Origin: Arthrobacter sp042667405
GTDB taxonomy: Bacteria; Actinomycetota; Actinomycetes; Actinomycetales; Micrococcaceae
Direction: 5' to 3'
Length of the DNA stretch: 64,000 bases
Assembly: GCF_042667405.1 (NCBI RefSeq)
Contig: NZ_JBHVAL010000002.1
Location: forward strand, 248,001-312,000
Positions 27,736 through 36,653 of the stretch are shown in pieces. The first letter of the stretch is position 1; each line of letters opens with the position of its first letter. Below the pieces are notes generated by a model that ran no database searches, was not told where the DNA came from, and was given only the letters and a program-made list of their open reading frames with translations. The position numbers were made by a program, and so were the translations under genes.

Positions 27736-28715
27736 CAGGACTCCTTCAGCCAGCCTGCCAGTTCGGAGGCCCAATAGGTCAGGACGGTATCGGCTCCGGC
27801 ACGCTTGATCCCGAGCACCGATTCGGTGATGGCACCGCGCCGGTCGATCCAGCCGTTGGCGGCAGCCGCTTCGATCATGGCGTACTCACCCGAGATTTGA
27901 TAGGCCGAGACCGGGACAGGGCTCATGGCAGCGACATCGGCAAGGATGTCGAGGTAGCTCATGGCCGGTTTGACCATCACCATGTCCGCACCTTCCTCGA
28001 GGTCGAGTTCAACCTCCAGGATGGCTTCACGGCGGTTGGCGGCGTCCATCTGGTAGGTGCGCCGGTCACCCTTGAGCTGCGAATCGACAGCCTCACGGAA
28101 CGGGCCGTAGAAGGCTGAAGCGTACTTGGCGGCGTACGCCAAGACCGCGGTGTTTTTGTGGCCGGATTCCTCCAGGGCCTGGCGGATGACGGCGATCTGT
28201 CCGTCCATCATGCCCGAGGGCCCCAGCACATGGGCACCCGCATCGGCCTGTGCCACAGCCATTTGGGCGTAGATCTCCAAAGTTGCGTCGTTGTCGACGT
28301 AGCCCTCGGCGTCCAACACTCCGCAATGTCCGTGATCGGTGAACTCGTCGAGGCAAACGTCGCCCATGATGACAAGGTCGTCCCCAACTTCGGCTTTGAC
28401 GTCCCGGATGGCTTTGTTGAGGACGCCGTCCGGGTCAAGGGATGCGGTGCCCCGGGCATCGCGGACCGCAGGCACACCGAACAGCATGATGCCGCCCACG
28501 CCAAGCCCGACGGCTTCGGCGGCTGCCCGCTTCAATGAGTCGGTGGTGTGCTGGACGACGCCGGGCATCGAGCTGATGGGACTTGGCTCCGTGAGGCCCT
28601 CACGGATGAAGGCCGGGAGGATCAGGTCGGCGGGAGCCAACCTGTTTTCAGCAGTGAGCCTGCGCATGGCGGGAGTGGTGCGCAAGCGGCGGGGACGGTG
28701 GTTCGGAAAGCTCAT
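27735..28715 (-). CDS. hemB: Delta-aminolevulinic acid dehydratase (porphobilinogen synthase)
   Basis: A 326-aa enzyme condensing two 5-aminolevulinate molecules to porphobilinogen. The Schiff-base lysines are in VLAYAAKYASAFYGPFR and in GADMVMVKPAMSYLDIL. The metal region DVCLDEFTDHGHCGVL retains cysteines (C at the first and third positions), suggesting zinc at least in part. It overlaps hemD by 4 bp (ATGA) and is followed with 1-bp overlap by the LLM gene. Confidence 0.96.
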   Translation of the reverse strand: MSFPNHRPRRLRTTPAMRRLTAENRLAPADLILPAFIREGLTEPSPISSMPGVVQHTTDSLKRAAAEAVGLGVGGIMLFGVPAVRDARGTASLDPDGVLNKAIRDVKAEVGDDLVIMGDVCLDEFTDHGHCGVLDAEGYVDNDATLEIYAQMAVAQADAGAHVLGPSGMMDGQIAVIRQALEESGHKNTAVLAYAAKYASAFYGPFREAVDSQLKGDRRTYQMDAANRREAILEVELDLEEGADMVMVKPAMSYLDILADVAAMSPVPVSAYQISGEYAMIEAAAANGWIDRRGAITESVLGIKRAGADTVLTYWASELAGWLKES

Positions 28716-29632
28716 TGCGGATTCCCTTCGTTGGCGAAAACAGATTCCAAGGCGGCCACAATGCCGTCCGGTGTTGGTTCTTGGGCGGTGGCTGCCACGG
28801 TGATGCCGAGCCGGGAAGCTTCGGCCGCCGTCGGGCGTCCGATCGCGACGAAGCGGCTCCCACCCAGCGTCGGAAAGATGGCCGCCAGCCGCCGTGCGGC
28901 ACTGGGTGAGGCGGCCACCACGGCGTCCATGGTCCCGGCGTCGAACGCCTTTCGGACGTCAGCTGGGTCCAGGACCGTTGGAGTCCTGTCCCCGGAATCT
29001 ACGACGACGGCAGGTAACTGGGCGCCGAGGCGCATTTCCTCACGGGCCGGGTAATCGACAGTTTGATACGCAATGACTGTAGTGACATCCGCGTCCCTGG
29101 CGGCCAAGCCTTCCCTGAGGCCGGGTGCTGCGATATCGGCTTGCGGCAGGAAGACTCGCGAAGGCGTTGGTTCCCAGACCTCCAACAAGCCTTCGGCGGA
29201 CTGGGCGCCGGCGGGAATCAAATCAACGGCGAGGCCAAGGGATTCGAGGACGTCACGGGAGGACGTGCCAACGGTGGCAACCCTGGTTCCGGTTGAAAGC
29301 AGCTCAGGAAGGGCCGCACCGCGTTCCGCGGCTTTCTCCACAAGGACCCTTACGGTGGTGATGCTGCTGATGACCAGCCAGTCAAAGTCCCCTGCGGAGA
29401 GCCTGTCCAGTCCTGCATCAAGGGCGGGCTGGTCCTGCGCTTTTTCGAAGTCGATCAATGGCAGGACCAGAGGCTCGGCCCCCAATCCGCTGAGGAGGGT
29501 GGCCAACGGACGGGCACGGTCGGCGCTCCTGGTGATCAGGATCCGCCGACCGGCCAAGCGTGTCTTGGCTTGCCCGGGCCTGGCGTGCCGGGTAGTGGCA
29601 TGCCCGGCATCCGCTTGCTCAGGACGCTGCAA
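28712..29632 (-). CDS. hemD: Uroporphyrinogen-III synthase
   Basis: The enzyme closes hydroxymethylbilane to uroporphyrinogen III with inversion of ring D. Sequence identity in this family is low, but LAGRRILITRSADRARPLATLLSGLGAEPLVLPLIDF, then DWLVISSITTVRVL and the late FVAIGRPTAAEASRLGI are characteristic. No ATG is available. TTG 29632 with GGAG 10 nt upstream is chosen (306 aa); the frame stays open to TTG 29677, and a further TTG exists just before LAGRR. It overlaps the end of hemC and the start of hemB, consistent with an operon. Confidence 0.88.
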   Translation of the reverse strand: MQRPEQADAGHATTRHARPGQAKTRLAGRRILITRSADRARPLATLLSGLGAEPLVLPLIDFEKAQDQPALDAGLDRLSAGDFDWLVISSITTVRVLVEKAAERGAALPELLSTGTRVATVGTSSRDVLESLGLAVDLIPAGAQSAEGLLEVWEPTPSRVFLPQADIAAPGLREGLAARDADVTTVIAYQTVDYPAREEMRLGAQLPAVVVDSGDRTPTVLDPADVRKAFDAGTMDAVVAASPSAARRLAAIFPTLGGSRFVAIGRPTAAEASRLGITVAATAQEPTPDGIVAALESVFANEGNPQ

Positions 29633-30602
29633 GGTCCGCGATCTCCGCGGCGCCCGCGGCCAGCAGAAGTTCGGCAACTTCGATGCCCAGCAGTGTGGCT
29701 CCCACTTCGGTCAATCCGTCGGTGGCTTTCTTCTCGCGGACAGTCTTGGTCCCATCCACTGCGCACACCACTGCCTCCAGGTGCAGCATGCTGCCCTTGC
29801 GGAAGGCGTAGGCACCAACGGGAGCCGCGCATCCGGCCTCGAGCCGGGCCAGCACCGCGCGTTCAGCCGTCACGGCGAGGCGGGTGTCGTCGTCGTTCAG
29901 TGCCGCAAGCGCCTGTGCCAGCACGCCGTTCGAACCCTGCGCAGGCGCGTCCTCTGTCCTGCATTCAATGGCCAAAGCGCCCTGTCCCGGCGCCGGCAGC
30001 ATCACGTCGGTGCCGAAGAACTCGCTGACGGAGTCCAGCCGGTCGATCCGCTCCAAGCCCGCGGCAGCAAGCACCACGGCATCAAGGTCGCACGACTTGC
30101 CTGGGACAACCTCATCGGTCGCGTTTCCGGGAAGCCCGGGGACACGGCCGAGGCGGGTATCGACGTTGCCGCGGATATCCAGGACCTCGATGTCCGGGCG
30201 GGCCGCACGGAGTTGCGCCGCACGCCGGGGTGAACCGGTGCCAACTTTGGCTCCCGAGGGCAGCTGGGCAAGCGTCATGCCCTCACGCGCGCACAAAACG
30301 TCCCGGACGTCCACTCGGGTGGGGGTGGCGGCGATGGACAGTCCAAGCGCTGATCCCGTGGGGAGGTCCTTGAGCGAGTGCACCGCGACATCGCAGCTCT
30401 CCGCCAGCAAGGCATCCCGGAGAGCGGCAACAAACACACCGGTTCCGCCCATCTGGGAGAGGGACCCGGTTTTGACGTCGCCCTCGGTTTTGATATGCAC
30501 CAGCTCCACAGGGAAGCCACCCACCGCAGCCAGCTTGTCTGCCGTTTGCTGTGTCTGCGTCAGGGCAAGCTTGCTGGCCCGGGTTCCGATGCGGACTGTC
30601 AC
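29619..30602 (-). CDS. hemC: Hydroxymethylbilane synthase (porphobilinogen deaminase)
   Basis: A 327-aa enzyme polymerising four porphobilinogens. The N-terminus VRIGTRASKLALTQTQQTAD, the segment CDVAVHSLKDLPTG and the dipyrromethane-binding cysteine in ARLEAGCAAPVGAYAF are intact. The GTG start at 30602 overlaps the hemH stop (GTGA); the longer open frame upstream is the shadow of hemH. Confidence 0.96.
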   Translation of the reverse strand: MTVRIGTRASKLALTQTQQTADKLAAVGGFPVELVHIKTEGDVKTGSLSQMGGTGVFVAALRDALLAESCDVAVHSLKDLPTGSALGLSIAATPTRVDVRDVLCAREGMTLAQLPSGAKVGTGSPRRAAQLRAARPDIEVLDIRGNVDTRLGRVPGLPGNATDEVVPGKSCDLDAVVLAAAGLERIDRLDSVSEFFGTDVMLPAPGQGALAIECRTEDAPAQGSNGVLAQALAALNDDDTRLAVTAERAVLARLEAGCAAPVGAYAFRKGSMLHLEAVVCAVDGTKTVREKKATDGLTEVGATLLGIEVAELLLAAGAAEIADLAAS

Positions 30603-31822
30603 TTGGCTGCCTCCGAAGCGGGGTAGGCATCGTGGCTGGTTCCCACGGTGGTTCCCACTTCGGCAATGACGGGCTTGGCACCCCGGAAGTTCTCGCAGCA
30701 GTTCGGACGGCAGACGTCGTACCAAGGACCCAGGTCCGTGACGTGGGGACGGTCCGGGATGTTGTTGGCCACGGTCCGCTCACAGATGAGGTCCACGAGT
30801 CCGGCAACGAAAGCCGCGTGCGTGCCCGGCGTCGGGACACGGGTTGCTGCAATGTCGAGGTTCTTGCAGGTCTCCAGTGCCTCGGTGTCGAGGTCCCAGG
30901 CAACTTCCATGTGGTCGCTGACGAAGCCAAGGGGAACAATGACCACACCGCGAACGCCTTGCGGAGCAATCTCTTCAAGGTGGTCGTTGATGTCCGGTTC
31001 GAGCCACGGAATGTGGGGAGCGCCGGAGCGCGACTGGTACACCAGGTCCCAGGCAACATTCGGCGCCACGACGTCCATGATGGCCTGGGCATTCGCCAGG
31101 TGCTGGGCTGCGTAGGCGGAGCCTTCGGCGAATTCGCGGGGTTCGTCTTCCGACCGGCCTGCAGCTTCAGCATCCCGGGTGGGGATGGAGTGGGTGGCAA
31201 ACAGGACCCGGATCCTGGAGTCCGGGTCGGCTTCGCCTGCAGCTGCAAGCTTGCCCCGGACCTCTTCCAGTCCGGCAGCAGTTCCCTCCAGGAAGGGCTG
31301 GACGACGCCCGGGTGGTCGAAATACTGGCGGATCTTGTCCACCTGGAGCTTGCCGTCCAAACCGGTTTCGGTCAGCGCAATGCCGATGTCCTCGCGGTAC
31401 TGGCGGCAGCTGGAGTAACAGGAGTAGATGCTGGTGGTGAGCATCAGGATGCGGCGGTGGCCGGCGTCGTAAGCGTCCTGAAGGACCGGCGCGATGTACG
31501 GATCCCAGTTACGGTTGCCCCACAGGACCGGCAGTTCGATGCCGCGCTTGGCCAGTTCGGCCTCGATTGCGGCCTTCAGTTCACGGTTCTGCTGGTTGAT
31601 GGGACTGATGCCGCCAAAAGCGCGGTAGTGGTGCGAGACCTCTTCGAGGCGTTCGTCCGGGATTCCACGGCCACGCGTCACGTTGCGCAGGAAGGGAATG
31701 ACGTCTTCCTGGCCTTCAGGACCACCGAAGGACGCCAGCAGCACGGCATCGTAGTCTTGGGGTGCTTGGCGGCCGCGTTCGGTGACTTCGTTCAGCTCGG
31801 TGGAGACGACTGGTGTGCTCAC
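30599..31822 (-). CDS. hemH: Coproporphyrin III ferrochelatase
   Basis: A 407-aa ferrochelatase, longer than the minimal family because of an N-terminal stretch and a C-terminal Cys-rich end. The catalytic region has LFATHSIPTRDAEAAG (His) and VVIVPLGFVSDHMEVAWDLDTEA (conserved Glu/His side). The tail DVCRPNCCENFRG carries cysteines as in actinobacterial [2Fe-2S] ferrochelatases. With HemQ and HemY adjacent and no HemN/HemF seen, it should insert iron into coproporphyrin III. GTG 31822 overlaps the hemQ stop by 4 bp. Confidence 0.95.
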   Translation of the reverse strand: MSTPVVSTELNEVTERGRQAPQDYDAVLLASFGGPEGQEDVIPFLRNVTRGRGIPDERLEEVSHHYRAFGGISPINQQNRELKAAIEAELAKRGIELPVLWGNRNWDPYIAPVLQDAYDAGHRRILMLTTSIYSCYSSCRQYREDIGIALTETGLDGKLQVDKIRQYFDHPGVVQPFLEGTAAGLEEVRGKLAAAGEADPDSRIRVLFATHSIPTRDAEAAGRSEDEPREFAEGSAYAAQHLANAQAIMDVVAPNVAWDLVYQSRSGAPHIPWLEPDINDHLEEIAPQGVRGVVIVPLGFVSDHMEVAWDLDTEALETCKNLDIAATRVPTPGTHAAFVAGLVDLICERTVANNIPDRPHVTDLGPWYDVCRPNCCENFRGAKPVIAEVGTTVGTSHDAYPASEAAK

Positions 31823-32520
31823 GCGAGGACCTCGGCAATCTCGGCTGCGGTGACACGGCGGCCGGTGTAGAAGGGGATTTCTTCACGGACGTGGTTGCGG
31901 GCATCGGTTGCGCGAAGGTGGCGCATGAGATCCACCAGGTCCACGAGTTCGGGAGCTTCAAGGCCCAGGATCCATTCCCAGTCGCCCAATGCGAAGGAGG
32001 AGACAGTGTTGGAGATGACCTGCGGGAACTCGCGGCCCAGCATGCCGTGCTCGCGGAGCATGGCGCCACGCTCTTCGGCGGGCAGGATGTACCACTCGTA
32101 TGAGCGGACGAAGGGGTAGACACAGAGCCAGGTGCTGGGTTCAACCCCGCGGGCGTAAGCCGGGACGTGGCTCTTGGCGAACTCCGCTTCGCGGTGCACA
32201 CCCATGGCCGACCAGACAATCTCGGTCCCGGCGAAGAGCTTGCTCCGGCGGATGGAGCGGACCGCTGCCTGCAGGTCTTCCGGCTTGGCGCCATGGAGCC
32301 ACACCATGATGTCGGCGTCGGAGCGCATTGCCGAGACATCGTAGCTGCCGCGCAGGACTACTCCGTCAGCGGCCAGCTTTTCCACCAAGGCTTCGAATTC
32401 CTGGGCAGCATCGCCGCTGCGCAGGACGTCGGCCGAGCGCTTGAAAACAGTCCAGAGCGTAAAGAACTGCTCTTCGGTTTCAGCAGTTTTAGTGACAGAT
32501 TCGACAGAAGTGTGGCTCAT
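31819..32520 (-). CDS. hemQ: Coproheme decarboxylase HemQ (chlorite dismutase-like family)
   Basis: A 233-aa Cld-family protein. The signature REHGMLGREFPQVISNTVSSFALGDWEWILG includes the proximal-His region, and WLHGAKPEDLQAAVRSIRRSKLF is typical of HemQ. It performs the last step of the coproporphyrin-dependent pathway, converting coproheme to heme b with hydrogen peroxide. Its presence between hemY and hemH is diagnostic of this route in Gram-positive bacteria. Confidence 0.95.
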   Translation of the reverse strand: MSHTSVESVTKTAETEEQFFTLWTVFKRSADVLRSGDAAQEFEALVEKLAADGVVLRGSYDVSAMRSDADIMVWLHGAKPEDLQAAVRSIRRSKLFAGTEIVWSAMGVHREAEFAKSHVPAYARGVEPSTWLCVYPFVRSYEWYILPAEERGAMLREHGMLGREFPQVISNTVSSFALGDWEWILGLEAPELVDLVDLMRHLRATDARNHVREEIPFYTGRRVTAAEIAEVLA

Positions 32521-32592
32521 GGTTCAAGTTTGCCCCGTGCCGGCCCCTAAGTCGAAACGGATCAGTTCTACATGGCGTAGAAGTGACGTAAA

Positions 32593-34041
32593 TCACGCAA
32601 TGATTGCTTCCTCGCCGCTCCCCTGGGCGAGTTGCCGCCGCGTGTCAGCAACGACGGCCGCCAAGCCGTTTCCAGCCAACCAACCGCCAACCACCACCAA
32701 GTCCTCGGCAGCGGCACACACCTTCCTGACCTCGGCTACGCGCTGTTTGTGACCGACGGCGGCGAAGGGCAAGGCTCCCGCCCACCGGACTACATCCCAA
32801 TCGACAACGTCACTGCCGGACACCGGCACCGTCAGCAGCTTCGAAGCATCTTCCAGCGCTGCAGCCAGGAGTGCGTCGTCGTCCAAGACCACATCTGCTC
32901 CCCCGCCGGCTTCTTCGCGACGACCATACGAAAGGCGCACCACATGCGTCCCGGGGCCGGCTTCCTCGGCCAGCCAGTCCCATTTGGCCGTGGCGTGGGT
33001 CAGTGCCTTGGCAGTGACGCCAGGGGTTTGCGGCGCCACCAGGATTCCGGTGCCTCGTGGCCGGCTATCCAGCTCAGGCAGGTCCACCACGAGCGTCACC
33101 AGGCTCACCAGTGGTCCTGGCGCGGGACGCAAGGCAGCCAAGGCAGGCACGGACTTCTCCAGCAGCCCGACGGCGGCCGGACCGTCCAGCGCAACCACCA
33201 ACCGGCCGGCGTCGTACGTTGAACCGCCGGCGGCGACCCGCCAGCCGTCCCGGGTCTTCACTACGTCTTCGGCACGTTTGTCCGTCAGCAGCTCTGCGCC
33301 GCGGTCCCGGAGATCCGCTACCAGCGCGGTGACCAAAGTGTTCATGCCACCGTTCAAGCCGGCGACGGCGGAACCCGCCTTCGCCGGTCCGGCGCCGGCT
33401 TTCCGCTGTGCTGCTACGGCAGCGGCAAGCGAACCGTGCGTGCGAATGCCAGGCCGTAGTCCGGGTGCGACCATGTCCACGTCCAGAAGGCCGGGATCGG
33501 CAGAATGGACGCCACCGACCACCGGCGATACGAGCCGGTCCAGCACCTTCTTCCCCATCCGGGAGCGGACCAACGACGAGACACTCGTGACGTCCGAGGA
33601 AGTCCCGACGGTTGCCGGCAGCCAACGGTCAAAGGAGGCTCGCAAAGCCCCTGCGAACCCGAGTGAACGCCTCACTTCGGGGTCCCATGGGTTCGCGGGA
33701 ATGCCCAGGACGCCGGTTTTGGGCAGTTCCTGCGGGCCATCGGGCAACTGGACCCATGCACCGCCGGGGTGGGGAGCAACGATCTGCTCCCCCAGGCCGA
33801 GTTCCGCGGCGAGGTCGGCTACGGCCGGGGACCGCGTGGCAAAGGACTCCGCACCGCTGTCCAGGCGCAAACCGGCAACCACATGGCTCCCGACGCAGCC
33901 TCCCCACGATCCGGTTGCTTCCAGCACGGTGACAGATGCCCCCGCCATGGCCAGTTCCCGCGCGGCCAGAAGACCGGAGATGCCACCGCCCACAACCACT
34001 GCCGTGGTGCCTGGCTTGTGCGTTGCGTGTCCGCCGCGCAT
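32593..34041 (-). CDS. hemY: Coproporphyrinogen III / protoporphyrinogen oxidase
   Basis: A 482-aa FAD enzyme. The dinucleotide fold TTAVVVGGGISGLLAARELAMAGASVTVLEA is at the N-terminus, followed by WGGCVGSHVVAGLRLDSGAESFATRSPAV. In this pathway it oxidises coproporphyrinogen III to coproporphyrin III (also called CgoX). The ATG is 6 bp downstream of the hemE stop; a 72-bp gap separates it from hemQ. Confidence 0.94.
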   Translation of the reverse strand: MRGGHATHKPGTTAVVVGGGISGLLAARELAMAGASVTVLEATGSWGGCVGSHVVAGLRLDSGAESFATRSPAVADLAAELGLGEQIVAPHPGGAWVQLPDGPQELPKTGVLGIPANPWDPEVRRSLGFAGALRASFDRWLPATVGTSSDVTSVSSLVRSRMGKKVLDRLVSPVVGGVHSADPGLLDVDMVAPGLRPGIRTHGSLAAAVAAQRKAGAGPAKAGSAVAGLNGGMNTLVTALVADLRDRGAELLTDKRAEDVVKTRDGWRVAAGGSTYDAGRLVVALDGPAAVGLLEKSVPALAALRPAPGPLVSLVTLVVDLPELDSRPRGTGILVAPQTPGVTAKALTHATAKWDWLAEEAGPGTHVVRLSYGRREEAGGGADVVLDDDALLAAALEDASKLLTVPVSGSDVVDWDVVRWAGALPFAAVGHKQRVAEVRKVCAAAEDLVVVGGWLAGNGLAAVVADTRRQLAQGSGEEAIIA

Positions 34042-34047
34042 GCGCCC

Positions 34048-35160
34048 CTACTTGGCGGGGATCGAGTGAATGAGCTCCACAACGCGCGTGAGCACTGTGG
34101 GATCGGTTTCCGGAGGTACTCCATGGCCAAGGTTGAGCACGTGGCCCGGGGCAGCGGAGCCGGCGGCGATGACTTCGCGGACATGCGCCTCCAGCACGTC
34201 CCAAGGGGCCGAAAGCAGCGCGGGATCGATGTTGCCCTGCAACGGAACTGTGCCGCCCAGGCGCCGGTTGGCTTCATCCAGCGGCAAGCGGTAGTCGACG
34301 CCGACGACGTCCACTCCGACGTCGCGCATGGCAACCAGGAGCTCGGACGTTCCGGTACCGAAGTGGACCAATGGAGCGCCCAGTCCACGGACGTGGTCCA
34401 GGGCGCGGGTGGAGGCAGGTGCAACGTACTTGGTGTAATCGGCCAGGCCCAGGGAACCGGCCCAGGAGTCAAAGAGTTGGCCTGCGGACGCGCCGGCTTC
34501 GAGCTGGGCTTGGAGGAACAGCCCTGAGGCGTCGGCAGCCCAGTTGGCCAAAGCAGTCCAGGTTTCAGGGTCGGCATGCATCATGGTCCGCGGGCCCAGG
34601 TGATCGCGGGACGGCTTTCCCTCCACCATGTAGGCGGCCAGCGTGAACGGCGCCCCGGCGAAACCGATCAGCGGGGTGCTGCCCAGCTCGGCAACCGTGA
34701 GGCGGACCGCTTCGCGAATGGGCTCCAGGGCTTCCCATGTCAGCGTTGGGAGTGCCGCCACGTCCTCGGCAGTCCTGACCGGCTTGTCCAGGACGGGACC
34801 GACACCCGGAACGATATCTACGCCAACGCCTGCCAGCTTAAGGGGAATGACGATATCCGAAAAGAAGATGGCGGCGTCAACGTCGTGGCGACGAACAGGC
34901 TGAAGCGTGATTTCGGAGGCCAGCTCCGGGCGCAAGCACGAGTCCAGCATCGCAACGCCCTCGCGGACTTTGAGGTACTCGGGCAGCGAGCGGCCAGCCT
35001 GGCGCATGAACCAGACAGGCCTGCGGGACGGCGTGCCGCCGCGGTAAGCGGTGATCAGCGGTGAGTCCGAAGTGCGGCCGTCCTTCAGCGGGTGATTGGC
35101 GTCGAGGCTACCCGGGGAGTTGGAGGCCGTACTCTGGGATGCTGCCGAGCTAGAAGTCAT
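34048..35160 (-). CDS. hemE: Uroporphyrinogen decarboxylase
   Basis: A 370-aa enzyme decarboxylating uroporphyrinogen III to coproporphyrinogen III. The signature RRPVWFMRQAGRSLPEYLKVRE and the segment LIGFAGAPFTLAAYMVEG are intact. ATG 35160 (MTSSSAASQ) starts a Ser-rich leader of about 45 residues before the core. It is the first gene of the minus-strand heme operon, divergent from hemA across 158 bp. Confidence 0.96.
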   Translation of the reverse strand: MTSSSAASQSTASNSPGSLDANHPLKDGRTSDSPLITAYRGGTPSRRPVWFMRQAGRSLPEYLKVREGVAMLDSCLRPELASEITLQPVRRHDVDAAIFFSDIVIPLKLAGVGVDIVPGVGPVLDKPVRTAEDVAALPTLTWEALEPIREAVRLTVAELGSTPLIGFAGAPFTLAAYMVEGKPSRDHLGPRTMMHADPETWTALANWAADASGLFLQAQLEAGASAGQLFDSWAGSLGLADYTKYVAPASTRALDHVRGLGAPLVHFGTGTSELLVAMRDVGVDVVGVDYRLPLDEANRRLGGTVPLQGNIDPALLSAPWDVLEAHVREVIAAGSAAPGHVLNLGHGVPPETDPTVLTRVVELIHSIPAK

Positions 35161-35278
35161 GCCTTTGATTGTGCCGAAAATCCGGAACAAAAGATAACGA
35201 CAAGCTGTCACGTACCGCCCACCTGGGAGCGCTGTGGCGCGGATCACCGGACTCCGTGGGGAGACCCACGGTGCCATA

Positions 35279-35319
35279 TTGTTCTACCGGGCTACGAAAA
35301 AGCTATGATTGGGGTGCTG
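35279..35319 (+). promoter_or_regulatory. Probable hemA promoter giving a leaderless mRNA
   Basis: TATGAT at 35304-35309 is a good -10 and TTGTTC at 35279-35284 a possible -35 (19-bp spacer). The preferred hemA start codon, GTG 35319, is only 9 nt beyond the -10, and no Shine-Dalgarno sequence fits in that space, so the transcript would be leaderless. This is inferred from sequence only. Confidence 0.55.
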
Positions 35320-36641
35320 TGGTTCTTTTCTCATTGGTGGCTACACACGCCGACATCGACCTCGAAACCGTCGCTCAGTTGAGCAACGGTTCCTCAGGGC
35401 TTGCCTCTGCGGCCCTCACCGAATCCCCCGTGGTGTCCGGAGCGGTGGTCCTCGCCACCTGCAACCGCTACGAGGTATACGGCGAAACGGCCAACGGTGA
35501 TGACCTTGAAGCGGCCCGCTCCGCCCTTGTTTCCCGGATCAGCGAGCTGAGTGGCCTCAACGAACAACTCGTCTCCCGCTCCTTCGCTACCCACACCGGC
35601 CCCGAAGTTACCCGCCACCTCTTCGCGGTGAGCTCAGGCCTCGACTCTGCCGTGGTGGGTGAGCGTGAAATCGCCGGCCAAGTCCGCCGTGCACTTATTA
35701 CCGCCCAGCAGGAAGGGACCGCCAGCTCCGGCCTCGTCCGTCTCTTCCAGGCGGCCTCCAAAACCGCCAAGGATGTCGGCGCCCAAACAGCGCTCGGCTC
35801 GCGTGGGTTGTCCATCGTCTCAGTTGCCCTGGACCTCGCCACGGACCTTGCCGAAAACGACGACTGGTCCACCAAGAAGGTCGTGGTCTTCGGAACCGGC
35901 GCCTACGCCGGCGCCACCATGTCCCTCCTTCGCGAACGCGGTTGCACGGAGATCTCCGTCTATTCGTCCTCGGGACGCGCGGAAGCCTTCGTCGCCACGC
36001 GCGGCGGAATCGCGCTCGACGCCGACACCCTCCCCACCGCTGTTGCCGAAGCGGACGTCATGATCGGCTGCAGCGGCTCGGACAACCGAGTGGAAGCCGC
36101 CGATCTTGCACGCGTAAGGGCCAACTCGGGCAAGCCGTTGATCGCCATCGACCTCGCCCTCACCCACGACTTCGATCCCGCGGTAGGAGAACTCGACGGC
36201 GTGGAACTGCTGACCCTTGAATCGGTTCGCCTCGCCGCGCCCCAGGAACAGGCAGAATCACTGTCCCAGGCCAGCGCGATCGTCACCGGCGCAGCCGCCT
36301 CTTTCGAGTCCGAACGTGAAGCCCGCTCCGTGGACACGGCCATCGTGGCCCTGCGGCGCCACACCATGAACGTCCTCGACGCCGAGATGGAGAAGGTCCG
36401 CGCCCGTCATGGCTGCACGGCCGCCGCCGAGGAGGTGGAGTTCGCGCTTCGCCGAATGGTCAAGCAACTGCTCCACATCCCCACCGTCCGGGCCCGCGAG
36501 CTTGCCGCCAATGGCCAGCAGGACGACTACGTCGCCGCCCTCGAGGCACTCTATGGGATCCAGGTGGAGCAACCGCAGGCAGCTGCCGCGGCCCCGGAAT
36601 GCCCCGTGGACCACCAGCAACTCCGTTCTGAAAGCGCCTAG
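35319..36641 (+). CDS. hemA: Glutamyl-tRNA reductase
   Basis: A 440-aa NADPH-dependent enzyme that reduces glutamyl-tRNA to glutamate-1-semialdehyde, the first committed step of heme synthesis. The N-terminus VVLFSLVATHADIDLETV, the catalytic cysteine in VVLATCNRYEVYGE, the Rossmann segment KVVVFGTGAYAGATMSLL and the dimerisation helices near the C-terminus are present. The frame is open upstream to 35169, but GTG 35319 matches the conserved N-terminus and sits just behind a -10 element. It is divergent from hemE. Confidence 0.95.
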   Translation: MVLFSLVATHADIDLETVAQLSNGSSGLASAALTESPVVSGAVVLATCNRYEVYGETANGDDLEAARSALVSRISELSGLNEQLVSRSFATHTGPEVTRHLFAVSSGLDSAVVGEREIAGQVRRALITAQQEGTASSGLVRLFQAASKTAKDVGAQTALGSRGLSIVSVALDLATDLAENDDWSTKKVVVFGTGAYAGATMSLLRERGCTEISVYSSSGRAEAFVATRGGIALDADTLPTAVAEADVMIGCSGSDNRVEAADLARVRANSGKPLIAIDLALTHDFDPAVGELDGVELLTLESVRLAAPQEQAESLSQASAIVTGAAASFESEREARSVDTAIVALRRHTMNVLDAEMEKVRARHGCTAAAEEVEFALRRMVKQLLHIPTVRARELAANGQQDDYVAALEALYGIQVEQPQAAAAAPECPVDHQQLRSESA

Positions 36642-36653
36642 GCTCTTCCAGGC

